Shown here one piece after another: positions 35,356-46,624 of a stretch of DNA of 64,000 nt. Made by a program: the position numbers and the translations under genes. Location of the stretch: positions 1-64,000 of the forward strand of contig NZ_FOLC01000004.1 in NCBI RefSeq assembly GCF_900112135.1, in the 5' to 3' direction. Every line of letters starts with the position of its first letter. The stretch's first letter is position 1. Under the pieces are notes generated by a model, which saw nothing but the letters and a program-made list of their open reading frames with translations, made no database searches and was not told the origin of the DNA. This DNA is from Collimonas sp. OK412 (GTDB taxonomy: Bacteria; Pseudomonadota; Gammaproteobacteria; Burkholderiales; Burkholderiaceae_D).

Positions 35356-36516
35356 TCAGCGCCGGTCCAGCGCCTGGCTCTCCAGGTAGCGGCGGCGCTG
35401 GAAGAATACCAGCATGACGACGATAATCAGCGCCATGCTGCCCATTGTCAGCCAGAAGCCGAATGCATTTTTGAGCAGAGGCATGACTTCGAAATTCATG
35501 CCAAAGATCCCTGTGATCAGGGTCAGCGGCATGAACAATGCGGTGATGACGGTCAGCGTGCGCATGATTTCATTGGTACGGTGGGCGACCGCGGAAAAAT
35601 GGATCTGCACCGCCGATTCGATCGACGACTCCAGCCGCCGCGCGTGGTTCAGCACTCGCGTAATGTGTTCCATCACATCGTTGATGCGCACCAGCAGCAA
35701 GTCCTTGGCGCGGCTGATTTCGACGCCGTCATCGATGTCGACGAAATAATCGCGCAATTCCTGCATGGCGTCGTGCTGCTCTTCACACAGGTTTTCCAGC
35801 TTGCGCAATTCGATCCGCGCATCCAGCAGCGCCATCCAGTCCTTGAACGGCCGGCGCGGATCGAGCAGCGCGCGCTGCCAGCGATCCAGTTGCGTGGTCA
35901 GCGGCTGGCGCAGGTCCAGGTATTGGTCGACCATGGCGTTGATCAGGCGCAGCAGCAGATCTTCCGGAGAGGTTGGCGGACGCGTCGAGTGCGGCGTCTT
36001 TTCAGTCTTGTTGCAAAGGTCGAGCAAACGCGCACGCGCCGCATCGATGGTGCGGCTGGCGCGTTCGTGAACGGTAACCAGCGCATGGTCCATGATCAGG
36101 AAGGTCACCGGCTGCGTCGCCAGCTTGCTCAAGGCTGCGGGAATCCGGCGCTTGCCGGCTTCGCTGTCGGCAGCCGCGGCTGGCGGCGCAGCAATCTTGT
36201 CGACGGCGATCGGGACGCCGTTTTCAGTCGTGCGAAGATTGCCGTTGCCATTCAGCATGAGCTTGCGAAACACCACCATGCCGTAATCCTGGGTCGAATC
36301 GAAATACGAAGGGTGGTTCGGATTGAGCGTATCCGTCATGTGCGGATCGTAGATCTGCACGCCGGTGGCAAGCGCGATGGCGTTGCGCCAGGCTTCAGGA
36401 TCGGCGCCTACTTCTTCGTGGGTGGCGTCGATCCACAGGAAACCTTTGACCGGTACGGCATCTGGTATTTCCTTGCTTTGGCTGACCTGGTTGTCACTGA
36501 TGAGAAAGATGTCCAT
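35356..36516 (-). CDS. CorA-family divalent cation transporter
   Basis: 386 residues. A large cytoplasmic N-terminal funnel domain precedes two C-terminal membrane segments. The signature GMN follows the first (GIFGMNFEVMP, about 342-352), and the short basic end FFQRRRYLESQ follows the second. It transports Mg2+, Co2+ or, as in ZntB relatives, Zn2+. The insert near 110-130 (APPAAAADSEAGKRR) is low complexity. The ATG at 36516 lies inside the end of the upstream sterol-desaturase gene, a 23-base overlap, so the two are coupled. No clear ribosome site is seen. Confidence 0.88.
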   Translation of the reverse strand: MDIFLISDNQVSQSKEIPDAVPVKGFLWIDATHEEVGADPEAWRNAIALATGVQIYDPHMTDTLNPNHPSYFDSTQDYGMVVFRKLMLNGNGNLRTTENGVPIAVDKIAAPPAAAADSEAGKRRIPAALSKLATQPVTFLIMDHALVTVHERASRTIDAARARLLDLCNKTEKTPHSTRPPTSPEDLLLRLINAMVDQYLDLRQPLTTQLDRWQRALLDPRRPFKDWMALLDARIELRKLENLCEEQHDAMQELRDYFVDIDDGVEISRAKDLLLVRINDVMEHITRVLNHARRLESSIESAVQIHFSAVAHRTNEIMRTLTVITALFMPLTLITGIFGMNFEVMPLLKNAFGFWLTMGSMALIIVVMLVFFQRRRYLESQALDRR

Positions 36517-37750
36517 GCATTGTCGAGAAGCGTTTAAATATAAGCCAGAGGGCGATCGTCGAGAGCAGCGATACGGCGATGATGCCGCCTTGGACCAGCG
36601 GTGACAAGGATACCGCACCAAACCAGGCCTTGCCGATCACTACCCCGGCGCCGGTTGCAACCAGGCGCAATGCTTCCAGCGCGATGTAGTGCGGCCGCAT
36701 CTCCATCAGGCCGCCGACTATCCATAACCCTGCCACCAGCCAGGCAGCGTAAGCCAGCCCCGGCGGCCACGACATGATGGCCTGCGCCGCCAGGAAATGC
36801 GTGGTGACCAGCAGCACGATGGTGAATTGCACCAGGCAGTAGACTTGTGCGGCAAGACTAAGCTGCGGATGATACGGCGGCCGGGCGATATCGAAAGGCG
36901 TGGCCGGCCATTTTGCCGCAACATCTTCCGGACGCCAGCCCGGCGCCTTCAGCCAGACCCGCAGCTTGTCGCCCAGCCGTTGCGCGCGCCAGGCATCCAG
37001 CCACAAGACTTTGTAGACTTCGAAATTGGCCCAGATCGGGTTCCAGCTGCGCAGGGGACTGCGGGTGCCATACACCACGGGATCCTGGTCGCGCTCTTCG
37101 ATGAAGGTGCCGAACAGGCGATCCCACAGGATCAGGATGCCGCCGTAATTCTTGTCCAGGTAGATATCATTGACGCCATGGTGCACGCGGTGGTTGGAAG
37201 GCGTCACCAGCACCCGGTCCAGCCATCCTAGTTTGCCTATCTGCTGCGTATGCACCCAGAACTGGTAAAGCAGGTCGATCAGCGCCACGGCGGCAAACAC
37301 TTCGACCGGATAGCCCAGCAGCGCCATCGGCACATAAAAGATCCAGCTCAGGAACGGGCCGCTGCTGGTCTGGCGCAGCGCGGTCGACAGATTGTAGTCT
37401 TCGCTTTGATGGTGCACCACGTGGGCTGCCCACAAGATGTTGACTTCATGGCCGCAGCGATGCAGCCAGTAGTAGCACAGGTCGTAGAGCAGCAAGCCGG
37501 ACAGCCATACCCACAGGCTGTCGGCCGGCAGCTTGAACAGACCGATGTGGCTGGCCAGCCAGGCATAGATGCCGATGCGCAGCACTTGCATGAACACGCC
37601 GGAAACCTGGCTCAGGACACCCAGGCTGATGCTGTTGATCGCATCGTTGAGGCGGTAGGTATTGCGCCGACGCAGCAGGCCGACGGCCAGCTCGATGAAT
37701 ATCAATAAAAAGAATACCGGCGTGGCCAGGGTAATCACTTTCTCTTGCAT
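36494..37750 (-). CDS. sterol desaturase / fatty acid hydroxylase family membrane protein
   Basis: 418 residues. It belongs to the di-iron membrane oxygenases. The histidine boxes HRCGHE, HVVHHQSEDYN and NHRVHHG, with YDLCYYWLHR before the first, are intact. Several membrane segments precede the boxes, and three or four more form a C-terminal extension (about 300-410) absent from short members. The substrate is unknown; bacterial relatives act on lipids such as alkylglycerols or hydroxylated fatty acids. A caggag site lies 7 bases before ATG 37750. It overlaps corA by 23 bases. Confidence 0.87.
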   Translation of the reverse strand: MQEKVITLATPVFFLLIFIELAVGLLRRRNTYRLNDAINSISLGVLSQVSGVFMQVLRIGIYAWLASHIGLFKLPADSLWVWLSGLLLYDLCYYWLHRCGHEVNILWAAHVVHHQSEDYNLSTALRQTSSGPFLSWIFYVPMALLGYPVEVFAAVALIDLLYQFWVHTQQIGKLGWLDRVLVTPSNHRVHHGVNDIYLDKNYGGILILWDRLFGTFIEERDQDPVVYGTRSPLRSWNPIWANFEVYKVLWLDAWRAQRLGDKLRVWLKAPGWRPEDVAAKWPATPFDIARPPYHPQLSLAAQVYCLVQFTIVLLVTTHFLAAQAIMSWPPGLAYAAWLVAGLWIVGGLMEMRPHYIALEALRLVATGAGVVIGKAWFGAVSLSPLVQGGIIAVSLLSTIALWLIFKRFSTMHGHLSHQ

Positions 37751-37840
37751 CTTTGTCTCCTGTCGCTTGCCGCGATCGATGTTGTTGCTTTGCATGGTAA
37801 CCGAAAGCCCGGGCAATACAGGAGGAGGGTTTCCTCGAAC

Positions 37841-37873
37841 AAAAATGGAAGCCGGGACCGGGCTTCCATTTTT
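37841..37873 (-). terminator. intrinsic terminator after the TonB receptor gene
   Basis: aaaaatggaagcc (37841-37853) pairs perfectly with ggcttccattttt (37861-37873) over a 7-base loop. It lies 38 bases past the receptor stop in the minus direction. Confidence 0.85.
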
Positions 37874-37910
37874 TCGCTGCGTGCGGCAAAAGCCGCTGTA
37901 TGGCAACTGT

Positions 37911-40028
37911 TTAGAACGTATAGCGTCCTTGCACGTAAACCATGCGCGGCGCGCCGACCATGCGTCCGGCATTGCCGTCGACGTTGCGGGTGTAATAACG
38001 TTTGTCGGCCAGGTTGTTGACGCCGGCCAGGATGTCGAAGCCTTTGGCGCCCGGCACCTTCCAGTCGACCTGGGTATTCCAGGTGCGGAAACCGGGAATC
38101 TCGCCGTTGCTGCCGTCCGCGCTTTCGGCGATGGTATTGGCATTGTCGGCGAACTGCTTGCCTTGATGCGTGCTCGACAGGTTGAGGCCCCACGGACCAT
38201 GCTGGTAGCGCAAGCCGACGGTATCGGTATTGCGCGAATAGAACGGCACGTCCAGGCCGCGGGTCGGTCCCGATTCCTGCAGCGCGCGGGTGTAGCTGTA
38301 GTTGGCGAACAGGTTCAAGCCCGCCAATTTGCCGTCCTTGTCGAAGGTATAGTCAACTGCGGTTTCAATACCCTGGTGCCTGGTTTTGCCGATATTCATG
38401 AAGGTTGCCGGCACTGTCCCTGCAACCTGCTGGATCTGGTTATCGAAGCGCATGTCAAATAGCGTCACCTCGGCCGACAGCCGGCGGCTTTTCCAGCGGG
38501 CGCCGGCTTCCACCGTTTTCGCCAGTTCCGGGATCAGCGGATTGGCCGCGGACTGCGAATTCAGCTGCAGGTTCTGCACCGGCCCGAACGAGGTAGTGTA
38601 GTTGGTGAACAAGGTCAGGTCCGGCGTCAGCAGGTAGGCGATATTGAGCGACGGCAAGGCCTTGTTGTTGGTGGTCTGGTAGGTGCTGCGCGCCTTCAGG
38701 TCGTCGCGGGTAGAGTTGATATGCTCGAAACGCACGCCCGGCGTGACGCGCCATGCGCCAAACGAAATCTTGTCGTCGATATAGGCGGCATGGGCATCGG
38801 TGGCGTTGTTGAAGGTGGTCTGCGGCGCCAGCAATCCGCTGGCGATGGACTCATTGAAGCTGTTGTCGTCGCCGCGCTCGCGGATATAACGGTAGCCGAC
38901 CGAGACATCGTTGGTGGTCTGGCCCAGATCGAAACGCTGCGTGTAGCGCGGTTCGATGCCCAGCACCTCGTAATTGCGCGGCTGGTGGACCAGGTTGGCG
39001 CCCGAGATCAATACGCTCTGGCGGAAGCTTTCGTTGTAGTAAGTGCGGACTTCGAATTCCTGGGTGGCCGACAGCGTGTTGAGGTAGCCGGCATCGATGC
39101 CTTTGCGCGTGCCGCTCCAGAAATCGGTAGGGCGCGTGTTCTGGAAAGGATCGGCATTATATTGCGCCACGGTCAGGCCGCCGGGCGTACGCGAGTTGAC
39201 GTCGTAATACGATACCTTGCCGTAGAGTTCCGAGCCCGGAGTCAGCTGGTAACGGAATTTCAGCGCAAAGTCGTTGACCGTTTCCCGGCTGCCGGCGCGC
39301 CAGCTGGAGCCGTCGGAGCCGGAGTACAGCAGCGCCAGGCCGAGGCCGGGGTCGAGGTCAGTACCGAGCTGGCTGCCGATGAATGCACTGTATTGCTTGT
39401 TCGTTTCGCCGCCGCTATAGCCGTTGTAGCGCACGCTGGCGTCGCCGTTGAAACCAGGCTCGGCCGGAATCGAGCGTGTCTTGAAATTGATGATGCCGCC
39501 GACGTTTTGCGGACCGTAGCGCACCGCGCCGCCGCCGCGCACGACGTCGATTGCTTCGATGTTGTTCAGGCTGACCGGCGCAAACGACAGCTGCGGCTGG
39601 CCATATGGCGCCACCGCCATCGGGATGCCGTCCAGCAGCACGGTAGAGCGTGGCGAATAACGTCCGGTCAGTCCGCGCACGCCGATATTGAGCGAGATCG
39701 CGCTGCCGGCGGTGCCGGAATTGTCGGTCGACTGCACGCCCGGGATGCGGCGCATCACATCGCCGATGTTGGACGCGCCGCTATTTTCGATTTCTTCTTT
39801 CTTGACCACGGTGCGCGCCCCCGGAAAACGTTTCACGCTGTTTTGCAGGCCGCTGCCGAGCCAATCGGCGCTGACCTGGATCGATTCCAGCGTCGAAGTG
39901 CTGGCATCGTCGGCGGTGATCGGAGCGGCAGCGGTTTGGGCCAGCCCAGGCAGGCTCAGGAAAGCCAATGCAACCGCTGCGGAACAGCGGCGGACGATAA
40001 GATGGTGAGGACTCTTGAGCGAGGTCAT
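37911..40028 (-). CDS. TonB-dependent outer-membrane receptor, siderophore / ferric-citrate type
   Basis: 705 residues. The signal peptide ends near GLAQ (31). The plug domain holds RRIPGVQSTDNSGTAGSAISLNIGVRGL (in parts), STVLLDGIPM, IEAIDVVRGGGAVRYGP and NVGGIINFKTR. A 22-strand barrel follows and ends in the C-terminal YVQGRYTF with final Phe. Segments resemble FecA-like receptors. No extended N-terminal signalling domain or fecIR genes are present, so it should be a plain transporter. A Fur-box-like site upstream (40134-40152) implies iron repression. Confidence 0.9.
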   Translation of the reverse strand: MTSLKSPHHLIVRRCSAAVALAFLSLPGLAQTAAAPITADDASTSTLESIQVSADWLGSGLQNSVKRFPGARTVVKKEEIENSGASNIGDVMRRIPGVQSTDNSGTAGSAISLNIGVRGLTGRYSPRSTVLLDGIPMAVAPYGQPQLSFAPVSLNNIEAIDVVRGGGAVRYGPQNVGGIINFKTRSIPAEPGFNGDASVRYNGYSGGETNKQYSAFIGSQLGTDLDPGLGLALLYSGSDGSSWRAGSRETVNDFALKFRYQLTPGSELYGKVSYYDVNSRTPGGLTVAQYNADPFQNTRPTDFWSGTRKGIDAGYLNTLSATQEFEVRTYYNESFRQSVLISGANLVHQPRNYEVLGIEPRYTQRFDLGQTTNDVSVGYRYIRERGDDNSFNESIASGLLAPQTTFNNATDAHAAYIDDKISFGAWRVTPGVRFEHINSTRDDLKARSTYQTTNNKALPSLNIAYLLTPDLTLFTNYTTSFGPVQNLQLNSQSAANPLIPELAKTVEAGARWKSRRLSAEVTLFDMRFDNQIQQVAGTVPATFMNIGKTRHQGIETAVDYTFDKDGKLAGLNLFANYSYTRALQESGPTRGLDVPFYSRNTDTVGLRYQHGPWGLNLSSTHQGKQFADNANTIAESADGSNGEIPGFRTWNTQVDWKVPGAKGFDILAGVNNLADKRYYTRNVDGNAGRMVGAPRMVYVQGRYTF

Positions 40029-40343
40029 TATTATATTTCTTTGCGGGTGGGGGAGTGCTGGTGCTGGCTGGTCTTGCTCGCAGCGCGACGTAGTCGGGTT
40101 TGAGAAGAATGGCTGACCGGGAATAGAGAGGTGAATGATAATTATTATCGTCTATGCAGTCAAACCTAAATGCATGAACTTTTAATTACTGTGGCCTGGA
40201 TGCAAAAAGAAGGGGTTTCAAGCTGATATGCCGACTTTTGGGGCATGTTCGCCGACGTTGCCAAGGGTAACGTCGGCGGTGTGTTCGTTGGAGGCGAGGC
40301 CGTTTTTGCCGATCCGGCACGGCTCTTTTTCTGCAGCGGGCGC
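40029..40343. other. intergenic region between the TonB receptor and hemB
   Basis: It contains the Fur-type site at 40134-40152, AT-rich promoter sequence for the receptor, and a hairpin cgccgacgtt (40250-40259) / aacgtcggcg (40269-40278) without a clear T-run, lying in the minus direction about 65 bases after hemB. I see no gene here. Confidence 0.6.
40134..40152. promoter_or_regulatory. Fur-box-like operator
   Basis: aatgataattattatcgtc matches the known Fur box core (GATAATGATAATCATTATC type) in its tgataattattatc heart. It lies about 106 bases upstream of the receptor ATG. Iron-dependent repression is inferred from the match. Confidence 0.7.
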
Positions 40344-42315
<1,972 letters not shown>

Positions 42316-42514
42316 GGATTGAGCAGAAAATGCGGTAAGGGGAGGCAAAAATGCCGGAAAGCTATTGTACAATAAGGGGTTATGTACTGCTGTTCCGCTT
42401 AGCATTACCTTATACGCAGCTGATAGCCTTTGGGAGCCAGGCGATCGGTTGATGTAGCTTAGTCGGCCAGCTTCGTCGCCACCGAATTCTAAAATCAAGT
42501 CTCAGGGTGTTTGA

Positions 42515-43180
42515 ATGAACCGTGCGTTTTTTCCAGTAGTGACATCTTTCTTCGTTGCAGTGCTCGCGCTTTCCTCCGTTGCCCATGCAGCGGATGCGCC
42601 AAAAGCAGGGCCTGCCAAAGCGGATCCAGCCAAGGGCGAAGCACTGTATACCAATGGCGACGCAGCGCGCAACATCACCGCCTGCGTCTCTTGCCATGGC
42701 GCAGCGGGGGCCTCGACCATCAGCACCAACCCGAAGCTGGGCGGCCAGCATGCGGCATACATCCACAAGCAATTGACGAATTTCCAGGGCGCGGACCGGA
42801 ACAATCCGATCATGTCGCCGCTGGCCAAAGTGCTGACCGACGATGAAATGAAAAACATCGCAGCCTACCTGGATGCGCAGCCGGCCAAGCCGGGCGCCGC
42901 CAAGGACAAGGATACGCTGGAACTGGGCAAGAAGATTTATCGCGGCGGGATCGCCGAAAAGAGCGTTCCGGCCTGCGCCGGCTGCCACAGCCCGAACGGC
43001 GCCGGCATCCCGGCCCAGTTCCCGCGCGTCGGCGGCCAGCACCAGGACTACACTGTGACCGAGCTGACCAACTTCCGCAATGGCACCCGCAAGAACGGCC
43101 CGATGATGGCGACGATAGCCAAGCGCATGTCGGATGATGAAATCAAGGCTGTCGCAGACTACATCGCTGGATTGAGATAA
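42515..43180 (+). CDS. cytochrome c4 (di-heme)
   Basis: 221 residues. The signal peptide ends near AHA (25). Two similar domains each carry a heme site, CVSCH (about 56) and CAGCH (about 155), with distal methionines in NNPIMSPLA and NGPMMATIA. Cytochrome c4 is a periplasmic electron carrier to terminal oxidases. A terminator follows. Next come the ResB and CcsB genes that attach heme to such proteins, so the cluster makes functional sense. Confidence 0.95.
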   Translation: MNRAFFPVVTSFFVAVLALSSVAHAADAPKAGPAKADPAKGEALYTNGDAARNITACVSCHGAAGASTISTNPKLGGQHAAYIHKQLTNFQGADRNNPIMSPLAKVLTDDEMKNIAAYLDAQPAKPGAAKDKDTLELGKKIYRGGIAEKSVPACAGCHSPNGAGIPAQFPRVGGQHQDYTVTELTNFRNGTRKNGPMMATIAKRMSDDEIKAVADYIAGLR

Positions 43181-43205
43181 AACAATAACAATGGTTTGTG
43201 AATTC

Positions 43206-43230
43206 AGGGGTGGCCTAGGCCGCCCCTTTT
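43206..43230 (+). terminator. intrinsic terminator after cytochrome c4
   Basis: ggggtggc (43206-43213) pairs with gccgcccc (43218-43225), with one G-U, over a ctag loop, followed by ttttt. It lies 25 bases after the c4 stop and just before resB. Confidence 0.82.
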
Positions 43231-43254
43231 TCTTTTCAAAGAGACAAATTGGCT

Positions 43255-45411
43255 ATGAGCACTGGTAACGAAATCAAGGTTGACGAGATAACTACTGCGG
43301 GAATCCAGCTGAAGACCAGCCAGCGCTGGCTGGCTGACGCGGTGGAATTGTTGTCGTCGATGCGGTTTGCCATCAGCTTGCTGACGATCATCGCGATCGC
43401 CTCGGTGATCGGCACGGTGCTCAAGCAGAACGAGCCGATGCCGAACTACGTCAACCAGTTCGGCCCGTTCTGGTTTGAAGTGTTCGGCAAGCTGGGTTTG
43501 TACGCGGTGTATTCGTCCTGGTGGTTCCTGCTGATCATGACTTTCCTGGTGATTTCGACTTCCCTGTGCATCGTGCGCAATGCGCCGAAGATGTTGAAGG
43601 ACGTGCGCAGCTGGCGTGAAAACGTGCGGGAACAATCACTGCGCAATTTCCATCACAAGTCCGAATGGACTTCGGCCACGGCGCCGGCCGTGCTGGCCGG
43701 GCAGCTGGCGGCGCGGATTGCCGCCAAGGGCTACAAGACCAAGCTGGTGGCCAAAGACAACGCCACCCTGATCAGCGCCAAGCAAGGCGCCGCCAACAAA
43801 TGGGGCTACATCTTTGCCCATAGCGCGATCGTGATCATCTGCATCGGCGGTTTGCTGGACTCCGACCTGCCGATACGCGCCCAGCAATGGCTATACGGTA
43901 AAACGCCGTTCAACGGCAGCGGCATCATCGCCCAGATCCCGGAAGAACATCGCCTGGGGCTGGGCAATCCTACCTTCCGCGGCAATACGCTGATTCCCGA
44001 AGGTTCCGCCAGCAGCACCGCCATCATCCCGCAGAAAGACGGCGTGATGATCCAGGATCTGCCGTTCACGATCCAGCTCAAGAAATTCATCATCGATTTC
44101 TACAGCACCGGCATGCCCAAGCTGTTCGCCAGCGAAGTCGTGATCCGGGATAACGCCGACGGCCATACTTTCCCAGCCACCATCAAGGTCAACCAGCCCT
44201 TGATCTACAAGGGCATCGCGGTCTACCAGTCGAGTTTCGAGGACGGCGGCAGCAAGCTCAAATTGACTGCGTACCCGATGGCCGGCAGCAGCCGGGCCAC
44301 CTTCCCGGTGAGCGGCGAGGTCAACGGCAGCACGCCCTTAGCCAATAACGGTAATACCGACTATACGATTGAATGGTCTGGTTTCCGCCCGTTTAACGTG
44401 GAAAATATGGCGCAGTCGGGTGACGATTTGCGCGCCGTGACCAAATCCAAGAGCCTCAACCAGCGCCTGAGCGACGATTTGAGCAGCCACCTCGGCAATG
44501 CGGCGAAAAGCGCCAACAAGAAGGATTTGAGGAATGTCGGCCCGAGCGTGCAATACAAGCTGCGCGACAAGACCGGCCAGGCGCGCGAGTTCAGCAATTA
44601 CATGCAGCCGATCAAGGTCGACGATGCCTACGTGTTCCTGGCCGGGGTGCGCGACGCGCCGGACGAGCCGTTCCGCTATTTGCGGATTCCCGCCGATGAC
44701 GAGGATACCGTGCAAGAGTGGATGCGCATGCGGGCGGCGCTGCTGAATCCCGAATTGCGCCAGGCGGCGGCGCATCGTTACGCGCAGCGCGCGATTCCCG
44801 AAAGCCGCGAGGGCATCGCCACCCTGCGCATGCAGCTGGAGCAGTCGGCCATGCGCGGCTTATCCTTGTTCGCCGGCAGCGACAAGCAGGCCGGCGGACA
44901 GGCCGGCTACCTGGCGATATCCAGGTTCCTGGAACAGGTGCCGCCGCAGGAACAGGAAAAGGCCGCTGACATCTTCATGAAGATCCTCAACGGCAGCATG
45001 TGGGACCTGTGGCAAGTTGCGCGGGAGAAAGACGGGTTGAAAGAACTGCCGGCCGATGAAAAGCATGCGCGCTTCCTGCAGCTGGCCACCAATGCGCTGT
45101 CGGATGCAAGCTTCTATAATGCGCCTGTATATCTGCAAATGACCGGTTTTGACGAGATCAAGGCATCGGTGTTCCAGGTCACCCGCTCGCCGGGCAAGAA
45201 GGTGGTATACCTGGGCTGCCTGCTGCTGGTGCTGGGCGTGTTCTCGATGCTGTATGTGCGTGAACGCAGGCTGTGGGTGTGGATCCGTCCGGACCAGGAT
45301 GCGGCAGGGCAGTCGCATGCATTGATGGCGATGAGTTCGCAGCGCAAGACACTGGATTTTGAAAAAGAATTTGAAGTGTTGAAAACACAATTAAAGCAGT
45401 CGGAAGCATAG
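43255..45411 (+). CDS. resB: cytochrome c biogenesis protein ResB (Ccs1), System II
   Basis: 718 residues. With CcsB it forms the System II cytochrome c synthase that exports heme and ligates it to CxxCH motifs. Membrane segments lie near 33-55 (LSSMRFAISLLTIIAIASVIG), 82-105 and 185-205, with a fourth near the C-terminus (VVYLGCLLLVLGVFSMLYV). Between them is a large periplasmic domain with QPLIYKGIAVYQSSFEDGGS. ATG 43255 has an aaagaga site; an in-frame TTG at 43249 is less likely. ccsB follows after 51 bases. Confidence 0.92.
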   Translation: MSTGNEIKVDEITTAGIQLKTSQRWLADAVELLSSMRFAISLLTIIAIASVIGTVLKQNEPMPNYVNQFGPFWFEVFGKLGLYAVYSSWWFLLIMTFLVISTSLCIVRNAPKMLKDVRSWRENVREQSLRNFHHKSEWTSATAPAVLAGQLAARIAAKGYKTKLVAKDNATLISAKQGAANKWGYIFAHSAIVIICIGGLLDSDLPIRAQQWLYGKTPFNGSGIIAQIPEEHRLGLGNPTFRGNTLIPEGSASSTAIIPQKDGVMIQDLPFTIQLKKFIIDFYSTGMPKLFASEVVIRDNADGHTFPATIKVNQPLIYKGIAVYQSSFEDGGSKLKLTAYPMAGSSRATFPVSGEVNGSTPLANNGNTDYTIEWSGFRPFNVENMAQSGDDLRAVTKSKSLNQRLSDDLSSHLGNAAKSANKKDLRNVGPSVQYKLRDKTGQAREFSNYMQPIKVDDAYVFLAGVRDAPDEPFRYLRIPADDEDTVQEWMRMRAALLNPELRQAAAHRYAQRAIPESREGIATLRMQLEQSAMRGLSLFAGSDKQAGGQAGYLAISRFLEQVPPQEQEKAADIFMKILNGSMWDLWQVAREKDGLKELPADEKHARFLQLATNALSDASFYNAPVYLQMTGFDEIKASVFQVTRSPGKKVVYLGCLLLVLGVFSMLYVRERRLWVWIRPDQDAAGQSHALMAMSSQRKTLDFEKEFEVLKTQLKQSEA

Positions 45412-45462
45412 GCAGGCATAGAGTAAAGTCCCGTTGCGCCTCCGGCGCCACGGCGGGACGAC

Positions 45463-46620
45463 ATGGAGAAAATGATGGAATTGACGCAAACGTATTCCCC
45501 TCCCGGCAGTTTTATCAAGCGGCTGTCGGTGGTCGACTGGCTGTTTGCCGTCGCGCTGGTGGCGGCTTCGCTGTTCGCCCTGAACCGCTACGGCAGCCAT
45601 ATGGACTACTACGAAAAAGGCGTGCTGCTGCTGGCCGCGCCAACGTTCGCCTGGCTCGGCTGGCACTGGAAATCGGTGCGCTGGCTGATGGCTTTGCTGG
45701 CGGTGTTGTCGCTGTCGGCCATCGCCATGTATGGCGGCGTGCTGGACATGGCCAACCAGAAATTTTTCCTGAAATACATGCTCTCCAGCCAGTCGGCGAT
45801 CCTGTGGATGAGCACGCTGTTTTTCCTGTCGACCCTGTTTTTCTGGGGCGGCCTGATCACGCGCTCCGGCTTTGGCGCATCGATCGGTTCCAAGCTGTGC
45901 TGGGCTGCGGTGGTGATGGGTTTTACCGGCATGCTGGTGCGCTGGTACGAGTCCTACCTGATCGGCGCCGATATCGGCCATATCCCGATTTCCAACCTGT
46001 ATGAAGTGTTCGTGCTGTTCAGCCTGATCACCGCCCTGTTTTACCTCTATTACGAACAGCACTACCGCACCCGCCAGCTGGGCGCCTTCGTGCTGCTGGT
46101 GATCTCGGCCGCGGTAGGTTTCCTGCTGTGGTACATGGTGTCGCGCGACGCCGCGGAAATCCAGCCGCTGGTGCCGGCGCTGCAGAGCTGGTGGATGAAA
46201 ATCCATGTGCCGGCCAACTTCATCGGCTACGGCACTTTTGCCTTGTCGGCGATGGTGGCGGTGGCGTACCTGCTGAAATCGCATGGCTACCTGGCGGACC
46301 GCCTGCCGGCGCTGGAAGTGCTGGACGATGTGATGTACAAGGCGATCGCGGTCGGCTTCACCTTCTTTACCATCGCCACCATTCTCGGCGCCCTGTGGGC
46401 GGCAGAAGCCTGGGGCGGCTACTGGTCGTGGGACCCGAAGGAAACCTGGGCGCTGATCGTCTGGCTCAACTATGCGGCCTGGCTGCACATGCGCCTGATG
46501 AAGGGATTGCGCGGCCAGGTTGCGGCATGGTGGGCGCTGATCGGCTTGCTGGTGACGACTTTTGCTTTCCTCGGCGTGAACATGTTCCTGTCCGGCCTGC
46601 ATTCGTACGGGGAATTGTGA
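45463..46620 (+). CDS. ccsB: cytochrome c biogenesis protein CcsB (CcsA/ResC), System II
   Basis: 385 residues, with eight or so membrane segments. The heme-handling WWD motif reads WGGYWSWDPKETWALIVW (about 312-329), and conserved histidines flank it (KIHVPANFIGYG and AAWLHMR). It partners ResB. The start is uncertain: ATG codons at 45463, 45472 and 45475 are in frame and the ggag at 45465-45468 favours the later two. HAD phosphatase follows within 5 bases. Confidence 0.94.
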   Translation: MEKMMELTQTYSPPGSFIKRLSVVDWLFAVALVAASLFALNRYGSHMDYYEKGVLLLAAPTFAWLGWHWKSVRWLMALLAVLSLSAIAMYGGVLDMANQKFFLKYMLSSQSAILWMSTLFFLSTLFFWGGLITRSGFGASIGSKLCWAAVVMGFTGMLVRWYESYLIGADIGHIPISNLYEVFVLFSLITALFYLYYEQHYRTRQLGAFVLLVISAAVGFLLWYMVSRDAAEIQPLVPALQSWWMKIHVPANFIGYGTFALSAMVAVAYLLKSHGYLADRLPALEVLDDVMYKAIAVGFTFFTIATILGALWAAEAWGGYWSWDPKETWALIVWLNYAAWLHMRLMKGLRGQVAAWWALIGLLVTTFAFLGVNMFLSGLHSYGEL

Positions 46621-46624
46621 TCAG

